NCBI GenBank assembly: GCA_012862575.1
Contig: BLSF01000060.1
Coordinates: 205,136 to 269,135 of the forward strand
Direction of reading: 5' to 3'
DNA length: 64,000 nucleotides
Source: Parietichytrium sp. I65-24A
Lineage: Eukaryota; Sar; Bigyra; Thraustochytrida; Thraustochytriidae
The position numbers and the translations under genes were made by a program. Below are positions 9,402 through 18,061 of the stretch, in pieces; the stretch's first letter is position 1; each line of letters begins with the position of its first letter. Below the pieces are notes generated by a model. It did not search any database and was not told the origin of the DNA. It worked only from the letters and a program-made list of their open reading frames with translations.

Positions 9402-10988
9402 ATGGTGATGGGTTTCTCCCTGCGCGCGCTGTGCTCGCGCGGAAGGTCCAGCTTTCCCTTGGCGCGCGCCCTGTCTCCCGCGGGTCGTCGGTCTCCAACT
9501 GGTCGGTGGGCAAGGCTGCAGTCGTCCTCTGCCCGCGAGCAGGCTGCGCTGGAGGCGGAGGTCCTGCGCGTTCTGCGAGGGGTGGCGTACGGGGACCGGG
9601 ACGTGGTGTCCGCGGGGCTGGTGCGCGACCTGCGCGTGGACAAGGCGTCGGGCGCGGTGGCGCTGAGCCTGGCGGAAGGGGACTTTAGAACAGTGAAAGC
9701 CTGCGAGAAGGCGTTGCAGGAACCTGGCGCTGCGCCGGAATGGGTGACGCAAAAGCCACAGGTGGCGCTGGCAAAAGCGCCTCGGCTGCAGAGCGCAGGA
9801 AGCAGCACTGGAGGACAGCACAGAGCACGCAACGCGAGCAGCAGAGTGGCGGGACGCGAAGGGCTGGAAGGGGTCAAGCATGTGGTGGCGGTGTCGAGCT
9901 GCAAAGGCGGCGTGGGCAAGTCGACCGTGGCGGTGAACCTCGCGTGCGCGCTGGCGGAGCGGGGCAGGGTGGGAATTCTGGACGCCGACGTGTACGGGCC
10001 GAGCCTGCCGACGATGATGGTGGCGGAAGGCGTGGAATGGGCGGTGCATAAGTCCAAGGACCAGAAGATGATCGAGCCGGTCTTCCTGCACGGTCTAAAG
10101 GCAATGTCATACGGGTTCGTGTCGCCAGGCACGGGCGGTAAAGGAGTGGGCCAGCCCGCCAACTGGCTGGCGGGCGGCAAAGGACAGGCCGCGATTTTGA
10201 GGGGGCCCGTGGTGTCCAACATCGTTACGCAGCTGGCGTGTCAGACCGAGTGGAGCGAGCTGGACTACCTCGTGTTGGATATGCCCCCTGGAACCGGTGA
10301 CATCTCCATCTCCCTGGGGCAGCAGCTCGGAATCGCAGGGTCCGTGATCGTCACCACGCCGCAGAAGCTCGCGTTCGTGGACGTGGTTAAAGGCTTGGAG
10401 ATGTTCGACAAGCTCAAAGTTCCTACGCTGGCCGTGGTGGAGAATATGGCGTGGTTCGACGGCGATGACGGCAAGAGGTACCATCCTTTCGGCCCCGGCC
10501 ACAAGAACCAGCTGACCGAGGGGTTTGGTATTAACAACTCGTATTCCCTTCCCATTCTCGGCGACACCAGCGCGTGCGGCGACGCGGGGACACCTTTCTT
10601 CAAAACGCACCCGCAAAGCGAAGTCGCCGATATCTATCGGCGCTTGGCAAAGGGCGTTGCAGACGAGCTTGAGCAAGCAGATGTCAAGGTTACCAAGGCA
10701 ACCACAACCGTCGAATTCGACGAGGGTCGGAACATGTTGGTCGTCCGCTTCAGGTCAGCCAACGCGGAGCGCGATTACGCTATCCTGCCGCGAGAGCTCC
10801 GCAAAAAGCTGCGGCGGGTTGACGATATGCTCGGCATGAAAGTGGAGGACCTCAGTCCGGACGTCAAGCCGCTCGACATCCAACCCATGGGTAATTACGC
10901 AGTCACCATCCGCTGGTCTGATGGCCATGACGCCTCGATCTACCCATACGCGGATATCTTGGAAGCTTGCGAGGAGCTTGCTGGTTAG
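9402..10988 (+). CDS. HCF101: HCF101-type iron-sulfur carrier ATPase, probably plastid targeted
   Basis: A 528-residue protein with the complete HCF101 order. An Arg/Ser-rich N-terminal extension (about residues 1-45) looks like a transit peptide. A MIP18/DUF59-type domain covers about 47-110. The deviant Walker A SSCKGGVGKSTVAVNLA has its GKS lysine at residue 173; ILDADVYGPSLP and LDYLVLDMPPGTGD follow, as in Mrp/NBP35 ATPases. A C-terminal DUF971 domain (about 430-528) includes VEFDEGRNMLVVRFRSA and VTIRWSDGHDASIYPY. Plant HCF101 transfers 4Fe-4S clusters for photosystem I assembly. The DUF971 domain separates it from mitochondrial Ind1 and cytosolic Nbp35. The usual ATG is at 9402. It converges with the transaldolase gene 283 bp downstream. 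Confidence 0.93.
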   Translation: MVMGFSLRALCSRGRSSFPLARALSPAGRRSPTGRWARLQSSSAREQAALEAEVLRVLRGVAYGDRDVVSAGLVRDLRVDKASGAVALSLAEGDFRTVKACEKALQEPGAAPEWVTQKPQVALAKAPRLQSAGSSTGGQHRARNASSRVAGREGLEGVKHVVAVSSCKGGVGKSTVAVNLACALAERGRVGILDADVYGPSLPTMMVAEGVEWAVHKSKDQKMIEPVFLHGLKAMSYGFVSPGTGGKGVGQPANWLAGGKGQAAILRGPVVSNIVTQLACQTEWSELDYLVLDMPPGTGDISISLGQQLGIAGSVIVTTPQKLAFVDVVKGLEMFDKLKVPTLAVVENMAWFDGDDGKRYHPFGPGHKNQLTEGFGINNSYSLPILGDTSACGDAGTPFFKTHPQSEVADIYRRLAKGVADELEQADVKVTKATTTVEFDEGRNMLVVRFRSANAERDYAILPRELRKKLRRVDDMLGMKVEDLSPDVKPLDIQPMGNYAVTIRWSDGHDASIYPYADILEACEELAG

Positions 10989-11271
10989 ACTGCGTCATTC
11001 GTACCGATGACAAATGTGTTGCTTCTTTCACTCTTGGCTCTTCGTGTGGTCCATCAGTTGAAAAGGAGTGTGGGTCTTTTGGGGAGCTATCGCTTTTGCT
11101 CTTTCTTGACAGGAACCTACAGTTTTTAGGAAAGGGAAGAGGGGAAACCAGAATGAAGACCAGCACATCGGCACGGGGGGTAGTGATATTCTTGATATTT
11201 AGATGAAATAGGGGATCAAAAGTAAATGCAAAAGATTCAGATTCGAAAGATGTATGTTTTGATCAGAGTTT

Positions 11272-12261
11272 TTAGAGCATACCCTTAATCTTTTCCTCGA
11301 GTTTCACGAGGTCCGCAGCAAAGTTTTTGATTCCCTCGGAAAGCTTCTGAGTGGCCATTTGGTCCTCGTTCAGCATCCAGCGGAAGGTCTTCTCGTCCAA
11401 CTCGAGCTTCTCGCCTACGTCCATTTCCTTTGCCTTCTCAGCATCGAGCTTCTTCTCGATCGTCGACTCGCCGGTCTTGAGAGCCTCAAGCCAGTTTGGG
11501 GAGATGGTGAGCTTATCGCAGCCAGCAAGCTCGATGATCTCCTCCTTGCTGCGGAAGCTTGCTCCCATCACAACGGTGTCGTAGTCGTACTTTTTGTAGT
11601 AGTTGTAGATCTTGGTCACGCTGAGGACACCAGGATCTTCTGGAGCCTCGTAGGTTTTGTTGTTTTCCTTCTGATACCAGTCGCGGATACGGCCGACGAA
11701 AGGAGAGATGAGCTTGACTCCGGCCTCAGCGCAAGCCACAGCCTGGCAAAACGAGAAAAGAAGGGTGAGGTTGCAGTTGATCCCGTCAGCCTTGAGCTCC
11801 TTGGCTGCCTCGATTCCCTCCCAGGTGGACGCGATCTTGATCAGAATGCGGTCCTTGGAGATCCCCTCGTCCTCGTACATCTTGATGATGCGCTTGGCGC
11901 GAGCGATGGTTCCCTCCTTGTCGAAGCTAAGGCGAGCGTCGACCTCGGTGGACACGAGGCCCTTGACGATCTTGAGGATCTCGAGGCCAAAGTTGACCGC
12001 CAACTTGTCCATGATAATGTCCAGGCGCTCCTGCTCCGAGCAGTCCTGCTCCTTTCCGTACTTGATGGCATCTTCCACGAGCGACTTGTACTCCTCCTTC
12101 TGAGCAGCGGCGTAGATCAAGCTCGGGTTGGTGGTCGAGTCCTCAGGCTGGTACTTCTCCAGCTGCCCAAAGTCGCCAGTATCGGCAACCACCACACTGA
12201 GCTTGCGCAGCTGCTCGAGCTCGGAGTCCATCTTCTGCTTCTTCGCTGGTGGTTCAGACAT
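11272..12261 (-). CDS. TAL: Transaldolase
   Basis: A 329-residue class I transaldolase. [24 protein letters not shown] and [12 protein letters not shown] are the signature blocks, with the Schiff-base lysine at residue 142. [27 protein letters not shown] and VMGASFRS follow in standard order. It exchanges dihydroxyacetone units in the non-oxidative pentose phosphate pathway. There is no transit peptide; the N-terminus [10 protein letters not shown] is a short basic patch like that of animal transaldolases, so a cytosolic and perhaps nuclear location is likely. The ATG is at 12259-12261. The acidic/basic C-terminus is ordinary. Its neighbour on the left, HCF101, converges on it. Confidence 0.97.
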   Translation of the reverse strand: MSEPPAKKQKMDSELEQLRKLSVVVADTGDFGQLEKYQPEDSTTNPSLIYAAAQKEEYKSLVEDAIKYGKEQDCSEQERLDIIMDKLAVNFGLEILKIVKGLVSTEVDARLSFDKEGTIARAKRIIKMYEDEGISKDRILIKIASTWEGIEAAKELKADGINCNLTLLFSFCQAVACAEAGVKLISPFVGRIRDWYQKENNKTYEAPEDPGVLSVTKIYNYYKKYDYDTVVMGASFRSKEEIIELAGCDKLTISPNWLEALKTGESTIEKKLDAEKAKEMDVGEKLELDEKTFRWMLNEDQMATQKLSEGIKNFAADLVKLEEKIKGML

Positions 12262-13261
12262 CCTGCCTTTCTTCGCTTCCCTTTACTCTCCTTTTCCTGC
12301 TCTCCTGCTCTCCTGCTCTCTTCCGAAATATCTCTCACGCTGCGCTTCGCTTCCTGTCCCTCTCTTCCTCGCTGCCTTCTTGCACTTCTTGATACTTCTT
12401 CCCTTCTTTTGCTCTCGCGCTATCTACTCAATCTAAGCACTACTGTTGTCTCAAAACGTGTGCTAGCCTCGAAATTTAGAACCAACTAGGGCAGAGCATG
12501 GCAGAGCGCAGAATTCAGAAAAATTAGAACTAGAATGTAGAAGAATTAGAAGCATGTGGATACAGTGGAATAAGATCCTTTATCCTCTCGCTCAAACCAA
12601 GTACAATACTGTATCTGTATCAACCACGTACGGACGGTGGTTAGCCTTTTGATAGTGATGGTGTTAGCGGAGATTGGCGAGATGCGAGTCTGTCGCGTTA
12701 AGAGCTCCTCGTCGCAGGCAGGTACCCATTGCGTAGTCTCTGGGTCTCATGGGAGCGAAATCTATCTATTGATGGTGAGTATTTTCCAGTGCAAAAAGAT
12801 TTTCCTCTCTTGACTGTATCTACATTGCCAGTCCTACTCTCTTGACTGTACTCAGTCTCTACTTTTCCAGTCCTACTCAAGATCCTAATCACTCCCTGCT
12901 CTCCTGGCCGCACGATCAACTAGGTCAGTAAAATAGTATTAGCTGTCCCCTCCTCCAACAAATACTCCCTTGCAAACTAAACTGCCATCTTAACAAAGAC
13001 TGGTGTGTATGAGCTAGTACACGAGGTGACACGCGTCATTAGTTGAGCGAGTGTGATTTTTGCAGGGAGCAAGGTTCCTTCTGTTTGCTCCAGGTTGGCC
13101 ATGTTTGGAACCCGAAAATCCCAGTTCGGCGGGGAGGATCCGGGCCGGAGACGCTGGAGCGAAGGAAATGCAAAGGCGATGGCATTGTGGGCAATAGAGC
13201 ACCTGCGGCGAATGCAAGAAACGCATCAAATGTTCAGTCGGCAAAAAATAGAACGGAATTT
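12262..13261. other. Intergenic region, no supported gene
   Basis: The first 200 bases are pyrimidine-rich (CTCTCCTTTTCCTGCTCTC-like) and are the likely leader and promoter of transaldolase. Duplicated segments around TCTTGACTGTA (about 12812-12880) form an imperfect tandem repeat. No coding region is recognised. Confidence 0.55.
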
Positions 13262-15286
13262 TTACACTTTACGATTTCTCTTCCTACGAGCCCAGCGGCC
13301 GGTCGCCCGCTTTTCGCGGGCCATTTTAGAATCCTTCGAGCGAAATTTGCCGACGCCCTTCCTCTCCTTCCATTTCAGACGGCCTGCCGAACTCTTGTTA
13401 AAGCCTACATTGGCAGGTTTGAGCAAACCTTCCTTCGCCTTCAGTTCAGCTGGGAGCAAGTAAGAGGGAATTGTGGCGATGCTTGCCTTCACTTTTCGTT
13501 TGCGAATCGAGCCCTCATGCTTCAAGAGAACCAAGTCTGTCGGATTATCCTCAAAGTGAGCCTTCAGCCTTTCAGAGTTGAGCATTTCTTGTCGCAATTC
13601 CCTGAACCGAGCGTCTCTAATGCTGGCTTTTGTGACGGCTTTACGGATGTCTTCGACGCGGTACCGGAAGCCGTTGATCTCACTTAGGTTGAGCTCCAGG
13701 GGCGCTGGTTGATAAGTTTCGCCGACCTTGGGTTGCTTTTTCTGAATCTGCTCTAGCAACGCAGCCTCGGTCGGGTTCTTCGCACAAACGATTGTGAGTG
13801 CAGTGCCACTAAGACCGCCTCGGGCAGTTCTGCCAATGCGATGTGTGTACGAAGAGGCAGAGGGAGGGAAATCAAGATTGATCACAGTAGACACATTTTC
13901 AAAGTCGATTCCGCGAGCCACGCCAAAGTCGTCACCTTCGCCTTCAGCTCGCTCCTCGTCATCCTCGCCAGCTCCAAGCTTACGTTTCTTGTTTGCTTTG
14001 CTTTGGCCTTTCTTCTGTTTGCCACTGATTCGTTTTGTTTTCTCGTTTTTTCCACTGGTCTCCGTCTCGTCATCGTCTTCGGCCATAGGGGAGTCCTCTT
14101 CGCTTTCGTCTTCCTCGTCCGATTCAGCTTCCTCTTCTTCACCCTTCGCTTCCTCATCGTCATCGTCATCCTCATCGTCATCACCATCTTCTTCTTCGTC
14201 GTCGTTGTCTTCATCATCATCATCGTCGTCACCGTTGTCGCTGTCCTTGGCCTTTCCACTGCTCTTCGCTCCTCCTTTTAGCTTTTCCTCTTCAGCAATT
14301 TCCTTCTCAAGCTCCTCATTCTTAATATGCTGGTAAGTGACACCTTCATCTGTGGCAATCAGGTAGTCAAACATGCCGCGGTTGAACTCCTCGATAATGT
14401 GAAGACGGGAGCGAATTGGGAGCTCACTGTTAAGAATGGCTGCCTTGACGTGAAATTGCTCCAACAAAAGCTTGGTGTAGTACGCTCTCTCAATGCTATT
14501 AACAAAAAACAAAGCCTTTCCAGAAACCAGGTTCAGGCGCAACAATGCAAAAAGCAGTAAGTCCTTGTCCTCCTCTGGAACTGTGCAATACCACTGAGCG
14601 AGGTTTCCATCCGAAACGCTTTCCTTGACCTTGACTACCATAGGATTGTTCAAAATGAGCTTCTTGAGGGCGAGGACCTCAGCGCTCAATGTCGCAGACA
14701 TAAGTAAGGACTGCATGGTTCGTGGAAGCTGGGACACAATCAGGTCGACATCCTCCTGATACCCGTATGAGAAAATAAGATCCGCTTCATCTACTACTAA
14801 AGTCTCCACCGTCTCGCGCAATTTCAACTCACTCCCGGTCTGCTTTAGCAACGCTGCGAGCCGACCAGGCGTAGAAATAATGACATCAGGTGCGCTCTTC
14901 AACCAGGTCTTTTGAATGTCTATCTTCTCGTTTGAGATGGCCACTACGCGAATGACGTCCTTGCAAAAATACATGAGCTCGGTCATGTGAGAGTGAATTT
15001 GGGCAACCAGCTCTTTGGTCGGAACCAGCACCACCGCCCGTGTCTCCGGAGCATGGCCGCCGTCCTCGTCTTTTGCCAACAGAATCTTATTGAGCAAAGG
15101 CAGGCAAAACGCCAAAGTCTTCCCTGAACCAGTCCGCGCGCTCACGAGCAAATCTTTTCCAGCAAGGGCGGAGGCCAACGTCTTTTGCTGCACTAGCGTG
15201 GGCTTCACGAACCCGCACTTCATCAACCCTTTGTCGAGGCGCTTGTCCAGGTCCAAGCCCAGCGACTCAAAGGTTACCTCTGTCAT
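13262..15286 (-). CDS. DBP9: DEAD-box ATP-dependent RNA helicase Dbp9/DDX56
   Basis: A 674-residue helicase. It has the Q-motif region FESLGLDLDKRLDKGLMKCGF, motif I ARTGSGKT, Ia PTKELVAQ, Ib TPGRL, motif II VDEAD, motif III SAT, and motif VI HRIGRTARGG. Between the IATDEGV segment and ARGIDFENV sits a very acidic, then lysine-rich insertion (about residues 330-455). An insertion at this point is characteristic of the Dbp9/DDX56 family. The family acts in the nucleolus on pre-60S ribosomal particles. The C-terminal tail (KWKERKGVGKFRSKDSK and onward) is strongly basic and fits RNA binding and nucleolar retention. The start at 15284-15286 gives MTEVTFESLGL directly before the Q motif. No intron is seen. 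Confidence 0.95.
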   Translation of the reverse strand: MTEVTFESLGLDLDKRLDKGLMKCGFVKPTLVQQKTLASALAGKDLLVSARTGSGKTLAFCLPLLNKILLAKDEDGGHAPETRAVVLVPTKELVAQIHSHMTELMYFCKDVIRVVAISNEKIDIQKTWLKSAPDVIISTPGRLAALLKQTGSELKLRETVETLVVDEADLIFSYGYQEDVDLIVSQLPRTMQSLLMSATLSAEVLALKKLILNNPMVVKVKESVSDGNLAQWYCTVPEEDKDLLLFALLRLNLVSGKALFFVNSIERAYYTKLLLEQFHVKAAILNSELPIRSRLHIIEEFNRGMFDYLIATDEGVTYQHIKNEELEKEIAEEEKLKGGAKSSGKAKDSDNGDDDDDDEDNDDEEEDGDDDEDDDDDEEAKGEEEEAESDEEDESEEDSPMAEDDDETETSGKNEKTKRISGKQKKGQSKANKKRKLGAGEDDEERAEGEGDDFGVARGIDFENVSTVINLDFPPSASSYTHRIGRTARGGLSGTALTIVCAKNPTEAALLEQIQKKQPKVGETYQPAPLELNLSEINGFRYRVEDIRKAVTKASIRDARFRELRQEMLNSERLKAHFEDNPTDLVLLKHEGSIRKRKVKASIATIPSYLLPAELKAKEGLLKPANVGFNKSSAGRLKWKERKGVGKFRSKDSKMAREKRATGRWARRKRNRKV

Positions 15287-16475
15287 TTTGGCGCCACCCC
15301 TCCGGTCACACCACTTATCGATCCTCCAACTTGGCCTGCGCTATTCTCCCACAGCGCAATCCCACTTTTCTGCGACGGACAGCACTCCTGCGAACCCGAA
15401 ACCGCTTAGGCTGCAGGATCAAAACTCTCACTCTCGTCCGCCCAACCAACCTGCCTTCGTCGTTTCAGTCGTCCACCTCGATTCTCCTTCTACTTGTCCT
15501 TCTTCTCTGCCACCAGTTGACCATCACCTATTTCCGTTCCGCAGGCCAACGTGGGGGCGCCTGTGACGCGAGCGCAGATGGACGAGTCTAAACGTATGTA
15601 ATTGTAATGAAACAACCTCTGTGACGCGTGTAGATACCGGTGAATAGGCGAATCTGCGTCACGGAGACGCACCAGTGAGTGACCGTTTCGAGATGACTTG
15701 GCCAGTTTTTGGTGTTTTTGGTGTTTTTGGTGTTTTTGGTGTTTTTGGTGTTTTTGGTGTTTTTGGTTCATCTTGAGTTTGAGATTGACTGCGAAGATAG
15801 TTTGGTTGCAGAGAAGCGATGGAAGTGATCTTGCGAGAGCCGCGATCGATCGGCTCCGCTCTGCTCTTCCCTACATCACTTTCTTCTTCAGTTTTTTTGT
15901 CATGAACAATCGCCTCACTTCAGAAGATGGTAGATGATTAGCTCCACAGACTGGCCGCGAGTAACAGCGACGGTTTCATGGAAGCGAGTATCCTTGAGTC
16001 GCCTGAATTACAGTCAAAGCTCGTTCATTCATCCTCGCTGTTTCTTCTCTTGTTTATTTCATTTCATGTATGATTTAATTCATTGAAATGAGTTTTTTAT
16101 TGGTGCTGCAAGACAAGATTGCAAGCTCCGCCACGGTCCAGCAAGGCAACACGCAACACCTCGCCAAAACGTTGCATTGTATTATGCATTGCATTGCATT
16201 GCATTGGCATTGCATTTGTGGGTTTGCATTGGATGGAGTGAGCGAAAGATGAGCTACGCGGTAGATAATGTTCATTGTTGATTGACAGTGAATGAAGAAG
16301 GGAAGGTGGATAAGAGGGGCTGTACGTTGTGCACTGTGCATTCTGTATTGTACATTGTCTACTCCTTTCCGCGCGTCGGAAAGGGCCAGCAGCAGCAGGA
16401 ACAACAACAACAGCAGCAGCAGCAGTCAGTGAACCGTTTGGCTCAATATAGGCTGGCGCTGAGACCGTTGGCTGA
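15287..16475. other. Intergenic region with short tandem repeats
   Basis: This 1.2-kb divergent spacer holds promoters for the helicase (left) and the coiled-coil gene (right). It contains a 9-bp TTTTTGGTG tandem array at 15706-15767, GCATT repeats near 16186-16230, an ATTGACAGTGA motif at 16281-16291, and a CAG/CAA microsatellite near 16388-16425. No gene is supported. Confidence 0.6.
15706..15767 (+). repeat. TTTTTGGTG tandem repeat
   Basis: About 6.7 uninterrupted copies of a 9-bp unit. It is noncoding in context; the antisense open frame is a repeat artefact. Confidence 0.95.
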
Positions 16476-17627
16476 ATGAAAGGCACTGCGGCAGGGAGAA
16501 TGAAGCGAGGAGCAAGGCGCGAGACGGCTCTGACGGTGGAGACGGGAATGAACCCCGAGCTCGGGTCGGACTGCGAAGTGCTGATGGGCAAGCTGGAGAT
16601 GCTGTTGCAGGAGTCTTCGGTTCACCTGTCGAAAACGGACGCCGCAGAGCACAACGCGAAGGGAAGGAATTGCCAGGCGAAGAGCCCCGCGAAGAGCCCC
16701 GCTGAGGCGGAGGGCTATGATAATTGGAGAGCAGTGGCGGAATCTCAGAAGGCGATCTTGCTCCATGAGCAAAAGCGGGCCGTGGAGGAGAAAAGAAGAA
16801 ACTCTCACATAATCACCGAATTTGCGAAAGAGAACGCAACGTTACTAGATACAATTGAGGAGTTGCGTCGCGAGGTAGCTACTCTGAAGGAGAAAAACAG
16901 CGAAGCAAACAACGAACGGGACGTACTGAAAGCTGAACTTCGCCACGAAACAGTCGAAGTGAAGCGGCTTCGAAAGCAAAACGATGTGCTCGTTCGAGCT
17001 GTGGAAAAGCTTTCCGAGAATGTTCCTCCGCATGTCAATGAGAAGATTCACCTGCTTGAGCAAGAGAACCGCACACTGACAAGCATCAACGCAGTTTTGA
17101 GAAGCACAATTGACTCAGCAAAGCTAAGGGAGGGACCTTCGTCAACACGAGATCGCGACGATGACAGTGACAGCGAGGACTCTTCGTTCCACCGAGCAGC
17201 AGCCTTTCATCTAGGCAGTCCGATCCACGAGATGTCCTTGCGCCAAGCCTATGAGTCATTTGTCCAAGAGGAGCGTGCGGAAGTTTTGCTTACCGTCCCA
17301 CGCGCGATGAACTCGCAGTCGAAGAAGGACTCGGGTTCACAATATTCCAAACGAGCGCTTCATGAGGTCCCCAGGCACGCAAGGGTGCGTGACCTGAGCG
17401 AGGAGGACTATGGCTTCCAGAGTGCCGAGGAAGACGACGATAGGGAGGAGTTGAACATGTCTTCCTATGAAGTAGAAGACACCGCCGAGAATATCCCAGC
17501 AAATGCAAATCGTGCAACGCATAGAAAAGAAGCAGCCCGCAAAAGCCCGCGGTCAAACACTGCGAAACACGGAGGCGCGCTGAGGACGTTTGGCTCCCGC
17601 GCAAATACTTCTGCGGCGACAGCTTGA
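16476..17627 (+). CDS. Coiled-coil protein, unrecognised
   Basis: A 383-residue, single-exon protein. Residues about 80-215 are a charged, heptad-rich region with no proline until the end (for example TLLDTIEELRREVATLKEK and KAELRHETVEVKRLRKQND), predicted to form a long coiled coil. The second half is acidic and Ser-rich (DRDDDSDSEDSSF, EEDDDREELNMSSYEVED) and ends basic. There is no signal peptide or membrane segment. Composition and clean boundaries support a real gene. I do not recognise a family; a structural or cytoskeletal scaffold is only a guess. The ATG is at 16476. Confidence 0.7.
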   Translation: MKGTAAGRMKRGARRETALTVETGMNPELGSDCEVLMGKLEMLLQESSVHLSKTDAAEHNAKGRNCQAKSPAKSPAEAEGYDNWRAVAESQKAILLHEQKRAVEEKRRNSHIITEFAKENATLLDTIEELRREVATLKEKNSEANNERDVLKAELRHETVEVKRLRKQNDVLVRAVEKLSENVPPHVNEKIHLLEQENRTLTSINAVLRSTIDSAKLREGPSSTRDRDDDSDSEDSSFHRAAAFHLGSPIHEMSLRQAYESFVQEERAEVLLTVPRAMNSQSKKDSGSQYSKRALHEVPRHARVRDLSEEDYGFQSAEEDDDREELNMSSYEVEDTAENIPANANRATHRKEAARKSPRSNTAKHGGALRTFGSRANTSAATA

Positions 17628-18061
17628 ACTCGACTAAGTACCGTGGTGTCTCTAGTCGCGTGTTTTATTTTCCAAACTGGAAAACATAGGGAAAATGTTG
17701 CCATTTCAATTGACAGTGAAAGAACATGAGCATAATTCTTTGCCAGCCGAGTCTGCGAAGAGTGGGATTTTATTATTTGTCTTGCAGCTTGGTGCGAGTG
17801 TACGTGCTGATAATAATAATAAGAAAAGCAACAATTATGTATTTTTTTGTTTTAGCAAGGCAGAGAGAAAGGCTGTATCCTGCATTTCGTCCTTGACCCG
17901 CAGCATCTTCGAAGCATGAAAAGACTTTGGCATTACGCGCACTGCTGCCAAATCGCTAAATGTCCTTCAAGCACCGTGTTCAGTCAGATGTGCAGTGATT
18001 TGGTTTTCTCAAGAAATACGGATTGGCATCGTTCAACCGCGAGCCAGGCCACAACCTTTGC
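17628..18061. other. Convergent intergenic region
   Basis: The 3' flanks of the coiled-coil gene and coatomer gamma meet here. The stretch is AT-rich and includes an ATTGACAGTGA motif at 17709-17719 and an AATAATAATAAG run near 17810 that could serve polyadenylation. No gene is seen. Confidence 0.5.

Noticed and set aside
11359-12489. A 376-codon plus-strand frame rich in Leu/Val
   Set aside because: Antisense shadow of transaldolase; composition mirrors its codon usage.
13882-14281. Frames on both strands over the acidic part of the helicase
   Set aside because: Shadows of the GAT/GAC/GAG-rich insertion in the Dbp9/DDX56 gene.
15490-15771. Minus-strand frame coding QKHQKH repeats
   Set aside because: Direct translation of the TTTTTGGTG tandem repeat; no other coding sign.
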